Origin: Erysipelotrichaceae bacterium
GTDB lineage: Bacteria > Bacillota_I > Bacilli_A > Erysipelotrichales > Erysipelotrichaceae
Length of the DNA: 64,000 bases
Reading direction: 5' to 3'
Assembly (NCBI GenBank): GCA_015058955.1
Contig: SVBJ01000008.1
Location: 1-64,000, forward strand
Shown: positions 57,657 through 64,000 of the stretch, piece by piece
Position numbering within the stretch: position 1 is the first letter of the stretch
How the letters are laid out: every line of letters begins with the position of its first letter
Translations under genes and position numbers: made by a program
Notes under the pieces: model-generated
The model's input: the letters and a program-made list of their open reading frames with translations, nothing else
The model's database searches: none
What the model was told of the DNA's origin: nothing

Positions 57657-58135
57657 TACTTGTCTCCTTTTTTCAGTTTCGTTCTAAGCTTTTCCATTAA
57701 GGAAGGTTCACACTTATCCGGAATCAGTTTGATCAGCGTATCATACGCTTTCAGATAGCGGGAATTATTCACACTGATGACGCTGTCATCCGTCAGTGTA
57801 AAGTAAACTCTGTTATTAGCAGAATCAACTGACCACATTTTCAGATCTTCATACCGGATCCTGCAGACCTTTGACTGATCTGTTTCATCATATACAACGA
57901 CTGCTTCGTCATATATGTCCATTACCGGTACGTCCTTAATGATGAAATAACCGGCAATTGCGATCAGAATGAAGAATGCTCCGGCAATTATCGTGAGTTT
58001 TGTGTGCAGCAGACACAGAACAACTCCGATGCCTGCCCGCAGTATTATCCGGGCAACAGGCTTCAGCGATATCTTTTCCTTCAGCTTTCCGGTAATTTCA
58101 ATCTCACCTGCATTAACATATTCTGTTTTGTTCAT
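57656..58135 (-). CDS. Membrane protein of unknown function, PH-like
   Basis: A 159-residue protein with two adjacent membrane helices (about 35-65) and a soluble C-terminal part (DIYDEAVVVYDETDQ ... LKMWSVDSANNRVYFTLTDD) resembling a bacterial PH-like domain. It has no clear family assignment and no catalytic motif. AAGGAG precedes the ATG at 58135. It lies between the ceramidase-like and deacetylase genes and overlaps the latter by one base, so it belongs to the PTS unit. It resembles the 163-residue membrane protein at 60918-61409 in layout. Confidence 0.65.
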   Translation of the reverse strand: MNKTEYVNAGEIEITGKLKEKISLKPVARIILRAGIGVVLCLLHTKLTIIAGAFFILIAIAGYFIIKDVPVMDIYDEAVVVYDETDQSKVCRIRYEDLKMWSVDSANNRVYFTLTDDSVISVNNSRYLKAYDTLIKLIPDKCEPSLMEKLRTKLKKGDK

Positions 58136-58146
58136 GGTTCTCCTTG

Positions 58147-59364
58147 TCATACGATCGTCATGATCTTATCGATGTACTGCTGTACTTCAGAAGCAGGAAC
58201 TCCCGAAGATATTGTTTCAAATGTCATTCCATACAGTTCTTCCGGGAACAGATATCCGGCCTTGCCGTTGGTATATCCGAATATCAGACAGCACTCTGCC
58301 TTGCTGGCCTGCTTGATCTGCAAACCGAATTTGGAAGCCAGTTCTGCCGGTGTAACAATTATCTGCAGATCACCAAGTCTTATGGAATCTGCAAACCAGT
58401 CAACGACTACCCTGTCCAGACTCAGAAGCTTATTAAGTGCCGGCATCATTGATTTAAGGACCTTGATACGGTCAAAGTTCGTTGCCGTCTTCAGTTCTTC
58501 TTCAGCATCAGCTATCTTCTTTCTGACATCATCATGATCAACCGTAACGTCAACATGATGAGTTATCGTTCTGATGTCATTGAAATCAAGTTCAAGCTGC
58601 TTATTTACCGAAATGGCTGCCATTTCTTCAGCCATGCCCCTGGAAATGCGCTCCAGTTCGGCAAAGTCATTACCCTGTCTGGTATTACGGGTTGAACAGT
58701 CACCGGCTGCTCCCACTATCATGTGAGGACAGTATCCCTTCAGCCGCTGGTATTTCCGGGCTGTGTTACCGGCAAATTCACTGGTCAGCAGAGCATTTTC
58801 CGGTGTTATGGCCGTTGAATGAACTGCCCAATTGCAGATGGCAGATACTACTTCGTCATTTTCATCCCTGAATTCCACCAGAATGACTTCATTATCTGCC
58901 AGGGTATTCTCCAGTACACGGCTGGCATAATATCCTGTTATGACTTTTTTGCCATAGAATGCCTTTACTTCCTTCAGATTGTCAAGACCTTTTCTGAAGG
59001 ATTCAATTCCCATTTCAATCAGCCAGTCATAATACTTCTGATTGAAATGTTCATTCTGCTTCATCTGATCGCCAACTGACTGGTGGTTATGAGTAGCACT
59101 TACCAGTACCAGTTTTCTGTCAATTCCGAACTCTTCATTAAGTCTGCTGCTTAACTCCTGGTAAAAGCCTTCTTCTATGCTGATCCAGTCAGTTGAATAA
59201 AGAAACATCAGCGTACCATTAATGTCCAGAAGTGACATCTGTACATATATGTCATCGTGAACACCTTCAGCCGGCAGTTTTCTTAACGGTGATTTATACC
59301 CTGTTAAATAAAAAGGAGTATAATCCGGAGTTACACACTTTCTTTCAGTATATGCTCTGATCAT
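58147..59364 (-). CDS. Neutral ceramidase-like hydrolase without signal peptide
   Basis: A 405-residue protein resembling the N-terminal domain of neutral/alkaline ceramidases (PF04734). Marks are LVSATHNHQSVGD near residue 93, ICNWAVHSTAITPENALLTSEFAG (the region of the metal His and nucleophile) and VGAAGDCSTRNT. There is no signal peptide, so it should act inside the cell. Bacterial cytoplasmic members are not proven ceramidases; an amide or ester of an imported sugar is a reasonable alternative. It is the fourth enzyme of the PTS unit. GGGAGGA precedes the ATG. Confidence 0.78.
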   Translation of the reverse strand: MIRAYTERKCVTPDYTPFYLTGYKSPLRKLPAEGVHDDIYVQMSLLDINGTLMFLYSTDWISIEEGFYQELSSRLNEEFGIDRKLVLVSATHNHQSVGDQMKQNEHFNQKYYDWLIEMGIESFRKGLDNLKEVKAFYGKKVITGYYASRVLENTLADNEVILVEFRDENDEVVSAICNWAVHSTAITPENALLTSEFAGNTARKYQRLKGYCPHMIVGAAGDCSTRNTRQGNDFAELERISRGMAEEMAAISVNKQLELDFNDIRTITHHVDVTVDHDDVRKKIADAEEELKTATNFDRIKVLKSMMPALNKLLSLDRVVVDWFADSIRLGDLQIIVTPAELASKFGLQIKQASKAECCLIFGYTNGKAGYLFPEELYGMTFETISSGVPASEVQQYIDKIMTIV

Positions 59365-59376
59365 ACTTCCTCCCTG

Positions 59377-59793
59377 TTAATCGTCGTCTTCTGTATCTTC
59401 CGTGGCTGCCAGCAGATTCTTGGCATTTACTATGCCATGCTGTCCGACAGCAGCTATATGATCAATGTCAATGACTGAATACTCTCTGGTTGCCAGTAAT
59501 TCCATGATCATGGCCAGATTCATTCCGGCAATGAGATCAACCTTATCACCAACCAGCAGAGCTGACTGATTGAACGGTGTACCGCCTAACAGATCGGCAA
59601 ATATTATTACACCATCATCGCACATTAGTTCATTGACCTTTTCTTTCAGCTTTTCACCGAACTCATCTGCTCCCATGTCGGATGCCAGTGAAAGAGTATC
59701 AAACTGAGCCAGGTCCTTTCCAAAAAACATGGAAATTGAATCACGGACACCTGCTGCCATACCGCCATGGCTGACTAATAAAATACTCTGCAT
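59377..59793 (-). CDS. PTS system mannose-family EIIA component
   Basis: Cytoplasmic phosphocarrier that passes phosphate from HPr to EIIB. The 138-residue EIIA has the active His in LVSHGGMA (His 9) and the GGTPFNQS region near residue 70, and a very acidic tail. It is separated from EIIB, EIIC and EIID by two genes but reads in the same direction with gaps of 2 to 45 bases, so it probably belongs to the same transcript and transporter. Confidence 0.94.
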   Translation of the reverse strand: MQSILLVSHGGMAAGVRDSISMFFGKDLAQFDTLSLASDMGADEFGEKLKEKVNELMCDDGVIIFADLLGGTPFNQSALLVGDKVDLIAGMNLAMIMELLATREYSVIDIDHIAAVGQHGIVNAKNLLAATEDTEDDD

Positions 59794-59795
59794 AA

Positions 59796-60872
59796 TTACT
59801 TCTCCTCGTCTTCTCTTACCTGTCTCTTGAACACCATGTCAGGATTGTATCTTAATGCTGTCCACTGATGAATGTTCTTGGTCGCCTGTTTCATCAGTTT
59901 ACCGTTTCTTTCAATTTCCTTGAAAGTATCATAATTGTAAGGATCCTTCATGATGGCACACGTTGTCTCATAAAGATTTCTCAGGCAGATAGGATGCAGA
60001 TCCCATGGACCATGTCCCGGGAAGATACCGCTGAATTCCGCCAGGTGCGGCTGCAGTTTTTCCAGCTCATCATGCATGGCTTCTACCGTACACATTTCTC
60101 TGAATGGTGCTCCCTTTGGCTTGCCGCCAACGCCCGTTACGTCACCAACGAAGAAGCATCCGGTCTGATGGTCATAATATCCGCACTGTCCGGCGGTATG
60201 GCCTGGAATCAGAATGGCTTCTACAATGTATCCCTGCCCCAGATCAAATTCATAATGGTTAGGAATACCGACTATTTCATATGGATGATATTCAATAACA
60301 TCCTTTGGATCAAATTCCGTATAAAGAGGCTGACCTGGCGCTACTTCCTCACCGGCTACCATGACCGGGTGATCAGTCTGATTGAACAGATAATCCCAGA
60401 TATGAGGATTGTTTTTAGTCTCCATGTCAGGTACTTCATATTCATGGCAGTAAATCTTTTCAAACTGTGCATTACCATAGGCATGGTCAAAATGAGCGTG
60501 AGTATTTACAACAACTATTTCCTTGTCCCCAACCAGATGCCTTATTAAACCCTTCAGATCTCCCACACCAAATGATGTATCAACGATCATGCACTTTTCC
60601 GGTCCGTCAATCAGATACATCCAGACTGCACCGGCACCGTCAAAGGTGTCATTGTATAAAGCCCAGGTATTGTCCCTGACTTTATAGCACTCCGTATATG
60701 GATTTATCTCAGGATAGAACTCCTTGAGCGTGCTGTATTCTCTTAATATTTTCATGAATGACCATCTGAACGGATGTTCAGGTTCACGGATCCTTTCACG
60801 TGATTTCAGATCACTCCTGATTGGTCTTGGTATTGAGTTAATGTCATTTCCGTTAAAAAGTTTTCCAGGCAT
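59796..60872 (-). CDS. Metallo-beta-lactamase-fold hydrolase
   Basis: A 358-residue metal-dependent hydrolase. The motif NTHAHFDHAYGN near residue 124 gives the first zinc site, LIPGHTAGQCGYYDH and FVGDVTG the following ligands, and GIFPGHGP the last His. The N-terminal extension of about 75 residues is unusual. It is encoded between EIIA and a membrane protein in the PTS unit, so it may act on the imported compound; glyoxalase-II- or lactonase-like chemistry are possible. AAAGGAGG precedes the ATG. Confidence 0.9.
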   Translation of the reverse strand: MPGKLFNGNDINSIPRPIRSDLKSRERIREPEHPFRWSFMKILREYSTLKEFYPEINPYTECYKVRDNTWALYNDTFDGAGAVWMYLIDGPEKCMIVDTSFGVGDLKGLIRHLVGDKEIVVVNTHAHFDHAYGNAQFEKIYCHEYEVPDMETKNNPHIWDYLFNQTDHPVMVAGEEVAPGQPLYTEFDPKDVIEYHPYEIVGIPNHYEFDLGQGYIVEAILIPGHTAGQCGYYDHQTGCFFVGDVTGVGGKPKGAPFREMCTVEAMHDELEKLQPHLAEFSGIFPGHGPWDLHPICLRNLYETTCAIMKDPYNYDTFKEIERNGKLMKQATKNIHQWTALRYNPDMVFKRQVREDEEK

Positions 60873-60917
60873 GTCTTACCTCCTTTATCTCATAGACAGT
60901 ATGTCTTTGTTTTCCTA

Positions 60918-61409
60918 TTAATCCACACTTCTGACCAGATATGTCATCAGTGCTTCCATCGTCTGTTCATTACCTCTGAATGCGTGCTCCGGAATGATCA
61001 GGTTGGTGCCATCCTCGAAAGCAACGATCATCAGGTCGTAGTAGGTTACAAACGTCTGCGGTTTCTTCACTTCTCCGTTAACCGTCAGAATATCATCGGA
61101 CATTTTTAGTTCAATGTCCCTGAATTCAAATTTATCTTTCTGCAGCTTTCTTCTGGCTGCAGTTTTGGTTACGTCCCGGAACAGCATCGGTGCCAGGAAC
61201 ACGATCCACAAAATGGAAAGGAAGACAGTTACACCTATCCATAATACAGAACCGTAAAGTCTGAACGCTATTAGCAGCGCTATAAGGAATGCCGGTCCCC
61301 AGAAAAATGCGAAGAATCTGGCGATTGCTGTTTCCCTGGCCTTGGTTCCTATCATCTGATAGTACCTGACGGCGTCATCTTCTGTAAGTCTGTATCTGAG
61401 ATTGATCAT
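60918..61409 (-). CDS. Membrane protein with YcxB-like C-terminal region
   Basis: A 163-residue protein with two adjacent membrane helices (about 32-75) and a C-terminal region (FRDIELKMSDDILTVNG ... NLIIPEHAFRG) resembling the YcxB-like family. Function is unknown. AAGGAAG precedes the ATG. It lies 26 bases after EIID and before the metallo-hydrolase gene, so it should be in the PTS unit. Confidence 0.72.
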   Translation of the reverse strand: MINLRYRLTEDDAVRYYQMIGTKARETAIARFFAFFWGPAFLIALLIAFRLYGSVLWIGVTVFLSILWIVFLAPMLFRDVTKTAARRKLQKDKFEFRDIELKMSDDILTVNGEVKKPQTFVTYYDLMIVAFEDGTNLIIPEHAFRGNEQTMEALMTYLVRSVD

Positions 61410-61435
61410 ATCTGTCTTCCTTTAAATAACTGAAA

Positions 61436-62278
61436 TTAAGCTAAAATCTTTGTCAGGAAACCGACGATGGCAACTGGGATCATCCATAACATGATCTTGG
61501 TAGCTGACCACTTCTTCTCCTTAACCAGATAGTATACGATGAAGCATACTACTAATGATAAGAACTTAGGGAAGAAAGCATCAAGTACCTGTTCCTGAAT
61601 GTTGACAACTGTTTCGCCAGCCTTGGCAACTAAAGCAGTCTTAACGTTCATGATACCAGCTAATACACCACCGATAACAGTGATACCTAAAGCTTCAAAT
61701 GCCGGAATTGCGCGGTCTTTCAGATCTGAAGAGATAAGCATTTCAGCACCCTGTATACCTGACTTGTAACCGAGCTTGAATAAGCCATATGATAAGGCAG
61801 CGTTAACTGCTGTATAAGCTACGAACATGAATAACGGACCCATGATTGAGCCGGTACCTGTTGATAAGCCAATACCGATGGAAATGATGATTGGTGTTAA
61901 CAGAGCCTGGATCAGGGAGTCACCTAAACCAGCTAATGGGCCTGCTAACGCCTGTTTTACTGACTGAATTAATTCGTTAGTGATGGTTTCGTCCTTGGCT
62001 CTTTCAACTTCCATACCTAAGACGATGCCCCATACTACGGCACCTAAACCCTGCTGAGTATTGAAGAATACTTCATGGTTACGGCATAATTCTTTCTGCT
62101 TTTCAACATCACTTGGATAGATCTGATCGGCAACCTTTGCCAGAGTGCTGACCATTGAGCAACCTAACATACGCTCACGGGTGAAACACATTGGAACTGA
62201 CCAGTTGTAACCCCAGAATGCGTCGTTAACAAACTTGTTGTTGTCCTTTAAGGAATTTAATCTTTCTAATTCTGACAT
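61436..62278 (-). CDS. PTS system mannose-family EIID component
   Basis: Membrane subunit of a mannose-family PTS, 280 residues. It starts cytoplasmic with FVNDAFWGYNWSVPMCFTRE and has GCSMVSTLAKVADQIYP, EVFFNTQQGLGAVVWGIVLG and GPLAGLGDSLIQALLTPI, the EIID signature. It works with EIIC in sugar translocation. The ATG overlaps the EIIC stop (TAATG), and the codons for the EIIC tail provide the GAGGAGG ribosome site. Confidence 0.96.
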   Translation of the reverse strand: MSELERLNSLKDNNKFVNDAFWGYNWSVPMCFTRERMLGCSMVSTLAKVADQIYPSDVEKQKELCRNHEVFFNTQQGLGAVVWGIVLGMEVERAKDETITNELIQSVKQALAGPLAGLGDSLIQALLTPIIISIGIGLSTGTGSIMGPLFMFVAYTAVNAALSYGLFKLGYKSGIQGAEMLISSDLKDRAIPAFEALGITVIGGVLAGIMNVKTALVAKAGETVVNIQEQVLDAFFPKFLSLVVCFIVYYLVKEKKWSATKIMLWMIPVAIVGFLTKILA

Positions 62279-63075
62279 TAGTCGTCATCCTCCTCTGCTA
62301 TAGCAACCTGCTTGCTGCCAGTGAACTGGAATACCAGATAAGCTACCAGGCATGCAACTACTGTAAGAGCGATAGTGCTCCACTTTAAACCTGCAACGGC
62401 GATAAATCCGAAGAAGAAGTAGATCCACTGTAATGGTTCATGAATAAGAGTAACCATCAGGATCATGAAGCCAATTGCCGGTAACAGACCTGTGAATGTT
62501 GACATGATTCCGTTTACCTGAGGTGGAACCTTGGCAACGATATCAAGAACGATCTTAGAGCCTGCCAGACAGAATACTGGAACTGTCAGCATACTGTAAG
62601 CGAATGTCCAGACATGGCTTAATACAGGGAACCACCAAGCCTTCTTGATCTGTCCCTTTTCGATTAAGTCGTCCTGCTTGTGCAGGAAGGCAACCTTAAC
62701 CATGTTACCAACTGTCTGAGTGATGCTCTGAACAGGTGCGAATGCCAGGGCGATTGTCAGTGCTTCTGCTGCAACTGTTTCAGGATTAGTCTGTCCGGAA
62801 ACAAGTGCCAACGGCAGTGCGAACCATAAAGCTGTGTTGATGTTAGGTAATGTTGAAACACCACCGATGCTCATCTGACCAATGTAAGCAGCCTGGATGA
62901 TGACACCTGCCAATAAAGCTTCCTTGGTCTTGCCCATGATAATACCGATAAACATACAGGCAATCAGAGGTTTGCTCATAATGTTCTGGCTCAGCCATCC
63001 TAATGGGAACATGCTGGTAGAAATTAAGAAGCAGAAGAATCCGAGCAATAATGCCTGAATTACTGTAATTTGCAT
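62278..63075 (-). CDS. PTS system mannose-family EIIC component
   Basis: Membrane channel subunit, 265 residues, with about eight helices. Typical stretches are QALLLGFFCFLISTSMFP, IMGKTKEALLAGVIIQAAYI and GVSTLPNINTALWFALPLAL. GAGAGGAGG precedes the ATG. It is translated together with EIID. The sugar specificity (mannose, N-acetylhexosamine, sorbose, fructose) cannot be read from the sequence; the deacetylase in the unit hints at an N-acetylated sugar. Confidence 0.95.
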   Translation of the reverse strand: MQITVIQALLLGFFCFLISTSMFPLGWLSQNIMSKPLIACMFIGIIMGKTKEALLAGVIIQAAYIGQMSIGGVSTLPNINTALWFALPLALVSGQTNPETVAAEALTIALAFAPVQSITQTVGNMVKVAFLHKQDDLIEKGQIKKAWWFPVLSHVWTFAYSMLTVPVFCLAGSKIVLDIVAKVPPQVNGIMSTFTGLLPAIGFMILMVTLIHEPLQWIYFFFGFIAVAGLKWSTIALTVVACLVAYLVFQFTGSKQVAIAEEDDD

Positions 63076-63127
63076 AAGTACTTTTCCTCCTCTCTATTTT
63101 CTTTAAATAGTAAAATACTCTGCATTT

Positions 63128-63616
63128 TTAGTATTTATCCTTAACGTTTTTCCAATACAGCGGATCTGCCCCGTCTCCAGGGAACTGCTGGAAATAAACG
63201 TTAACACCTAATTTGTCTAATTCCTTGATGGCAGCTAACTGTTCAGGATCGATCCAGATATCCTTGCGGATCAGGAATCCTTCGCCTTCCCGAGGGATAT
63301 TGGCTACGTTAACTTCCTTGTATAAATCAGGGAATTTTTCATAAAGTTTTAACAGGGTTGAAGGTCTTCTGGCAATGATAAGAGTTCTCTTGTCATTGAC
63401 CATGCATTTTGAAATCGGTGTTAAGGCATCTTCAAAGGTATGAACGGTAACCTTGACGCCCTGTGGAGCGGCCATTTCAAAGATCCTCTTCAGCATCGGA
63501 TTCTTAGCTGTTGGATCATCAACACCAATGACACGGTTGATCTTGTTCATTGGAATTATCTTTGTCTGACACTGACCATGAATCAGACGGTCATCTGAAC
63601 GGATAAATGTAATCAT
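63128..63616 (-). CDS. PTS system mannose-family EIIB component
   Basis: Phosphorylates the sugar during import. The 162-residue EIIB has the active His in FIRSDDRLIHGQ (His 13 from the chosen start) and DDPTAKNPMLKRIFEMAAP. The ATG at 63616 is preferred since AAAGGA lies seven bases before it and the protein then begins like other EIIB subunits; an ATG at 63622 is possible, and longer in-frame starts lack a site. It is the first gene of the unit. Confidence 0.94.
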   Translation of the reverse strand: MITFIRSDDRLIHGQCQTKIIPMNKINRVIGVDDPTAKNPMLKRIFEMAAPQGVKVTVHTFEDALTPISKCMVNDKRTLIIARRPSTLLKLYEKFPDLYKEVNVANIPREGEGFLIRKDIWIDPEQLAAIKELDKLGVNVYFQQFPGDGADPLYWKNVKDKY

Positions 63617-63685
63617 ATTCATGTCCTTTCCTTTATTTTCATCTACTTCTATACTATCTTTCGCAAAATCAATCATCTGTTCATT

Positions 63686-63708
63686 AATTTCCTTTATTTA
63701 AGGAAATT
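63686..63708. promoter_or_regulatory. Hairpin between the MFS gene and the PTS unit
   Basis: AATTTCCTT, TATTT, AAGGAAATT: perfect 9-base arms. The T-run lies on the plus strand, so it is a poor terminator for the minus-strand MFS gene. It may be an operator or processing site. Confidence 0.35.
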
Positions 63709-63710
63709 TT

Positions 63711-63724
63711 TGAAACCGCTTAAC
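63711..63724. promoter_or_regulatory. Possible cre (CcpA) site
   Basis: TGAAACCGCTTAAC matches the cre consensus at 12 of 14 positions, about 100 bases upstream of EIIB and across the MFS stop codon. CcpA control of a PTS operon would be usual. Confidence 0.3.
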
Positions 63725-64000
63725 CTACTTTGCCGGAAGCAAAATCCTCTTCTATTCGGTTCAGTTTTCTGCTGAATAATACGACACATACCACTGCAGC
63801 AAATACAGGAATTGCCATTACGGTCCACATTGTCGGAACATATCCCAATGCCTTGGCTACATGCCCGCACACCGCCGGACCTAACAGGGTCGCAGAATCC
63901 AGAGCGATGTAATTCGTACTGGAAGCTGATCCTCGGCGGGAAGCAGGTACGCATTTCATGCACATTGACTGCAGGGCCGGCTGCACAGCACCGTAACCGA
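63720..64000 (-). CDS. MFS transporter, C-terminal part (gene runs off the window)
   Basis: The frame is open to the window edge and holds the last 93 residues of a major-facilitator transporter. GYGAVQPALQSMCMKCVPAS followed by RRGSASSTNYIALDSATLLG is the typical loop and helix in the second half of drug/sugar MFS proteins. One more membrane helix and a short basic cytoplasmic end follow. The N-terminal part and the true start lie outside the window. It reads toward the PTS unit with about 100 bases between them. Substrate unknown. Confidence 0.85.
   Translation of the reverse strand, partial: GYGAVQPALQSMCMKCVPASRRGSASSTNYIALDSATLLGPAVCGHVAKALGYVPTMWTVMAIPVFAAVVCVVLFSRKLNRIEEDFASGKVG

Noticed and set aside
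58147-59364. Secreted ceramidase acting on host sphingolipids
   Set aside because: There is no signal peptide or lipobox, and the gene is in a sugar PTS unit, so an intracellular substrate is more likely.
63617-63719. Sigma-54 promoter for the mannose PTS unit
   Set aside because: No TGGCAC-N5-TTGC element was found and no LevR/ManR-type activator gene is present in the window.

Overview
The window looks like chromosome from a Bacillota bacterium, most likely a gut or oral member of the Erysipelotrichia. The grounds are moderate GC content, AGGAGG-type ribosome sites, intrinsic hairpin/U-run terminators, a TPP-riboswitch ECF thiamine transporter, a mannose-family PTS, an arginine deiminase operon, and very large subtilases anchored by CWB2 repeats or a PxTG sortase signal. 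The taxonomic placement is inference. No insertion sequence, prophage or CRISPR array was found.

Layout. 1-3.4 kb: arcA-arcB-arcC arginine fermentation operon. 3.4-20.7 kb: a surface-protease island. It holds a 2879-residue subtilase ending in three CWB2 repeats, a double flavodoxin-like reductase, a lipoprotein ending in a subtilase-prodomain-like segment, and a 2106-residue subtilase ending in a sortase anchor. Both subtilases carry an internal dockerin-like calcium module and a cohesin-like domain. 21-25.5 kb: argS, small genes, tRNA-Arg(CCU) and a ROK kinase. 25.6-32.2 kb: a coupled envelope pair, deoD, a CssRS-like two-component system, DUF402 and thiT under a TPP riboswitch. 32.3-36.5 kb: free methionine-R-sulfoxide reductase, an NmrA-like protein, and an operon of two thioredoxin-like lipoproteins, a pseudouridine kinase and an AAC(3)-like enzyme. 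36.6-40.7 kb: a candidate small RNA, an EF-G paralogue with an ankyrin protein behind a leader-ORF/terminator, and a nucleotidyltransferase. 40.7-49.6 kb: aminopeptidase operon, LacI regulator and malQ, fucO-type dehydrogenase, esterase and a second ROK kinase. 49.6-56.7 kb: MarR-controlled heterodimeric ABC exporter, MATE pump, Nif3-like protein and nitroreductase. 56.8-63.7 kb: one long unit with a complete mannose-family PTS plus a ceramidase-like hydrolase, a ChbG/HpnK deacetylase and a metallo-beta-lactamase-fold hydrolase. The window ends inside an MFS gene.

How the parts fit. The metabolism is fermentative: arginine to ATP, PTS sugars, maltodextrin and lactaldehyde. The surface is proteolytic. 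The most notable system is the pair of subtilases with both halves of a cohesin/dockerin-type interaction, plus a prodomain-like lipoprotein between them that could act on them in trans. A second theme is gene expression: three genes have a -10 box placed so that the mRNA would start at or within one base of the AUG (leaderless), one promoter lies inside a terminator hairpin, one coding region runs through a terminator, and the EF-G paralogue operon looks attenuated.
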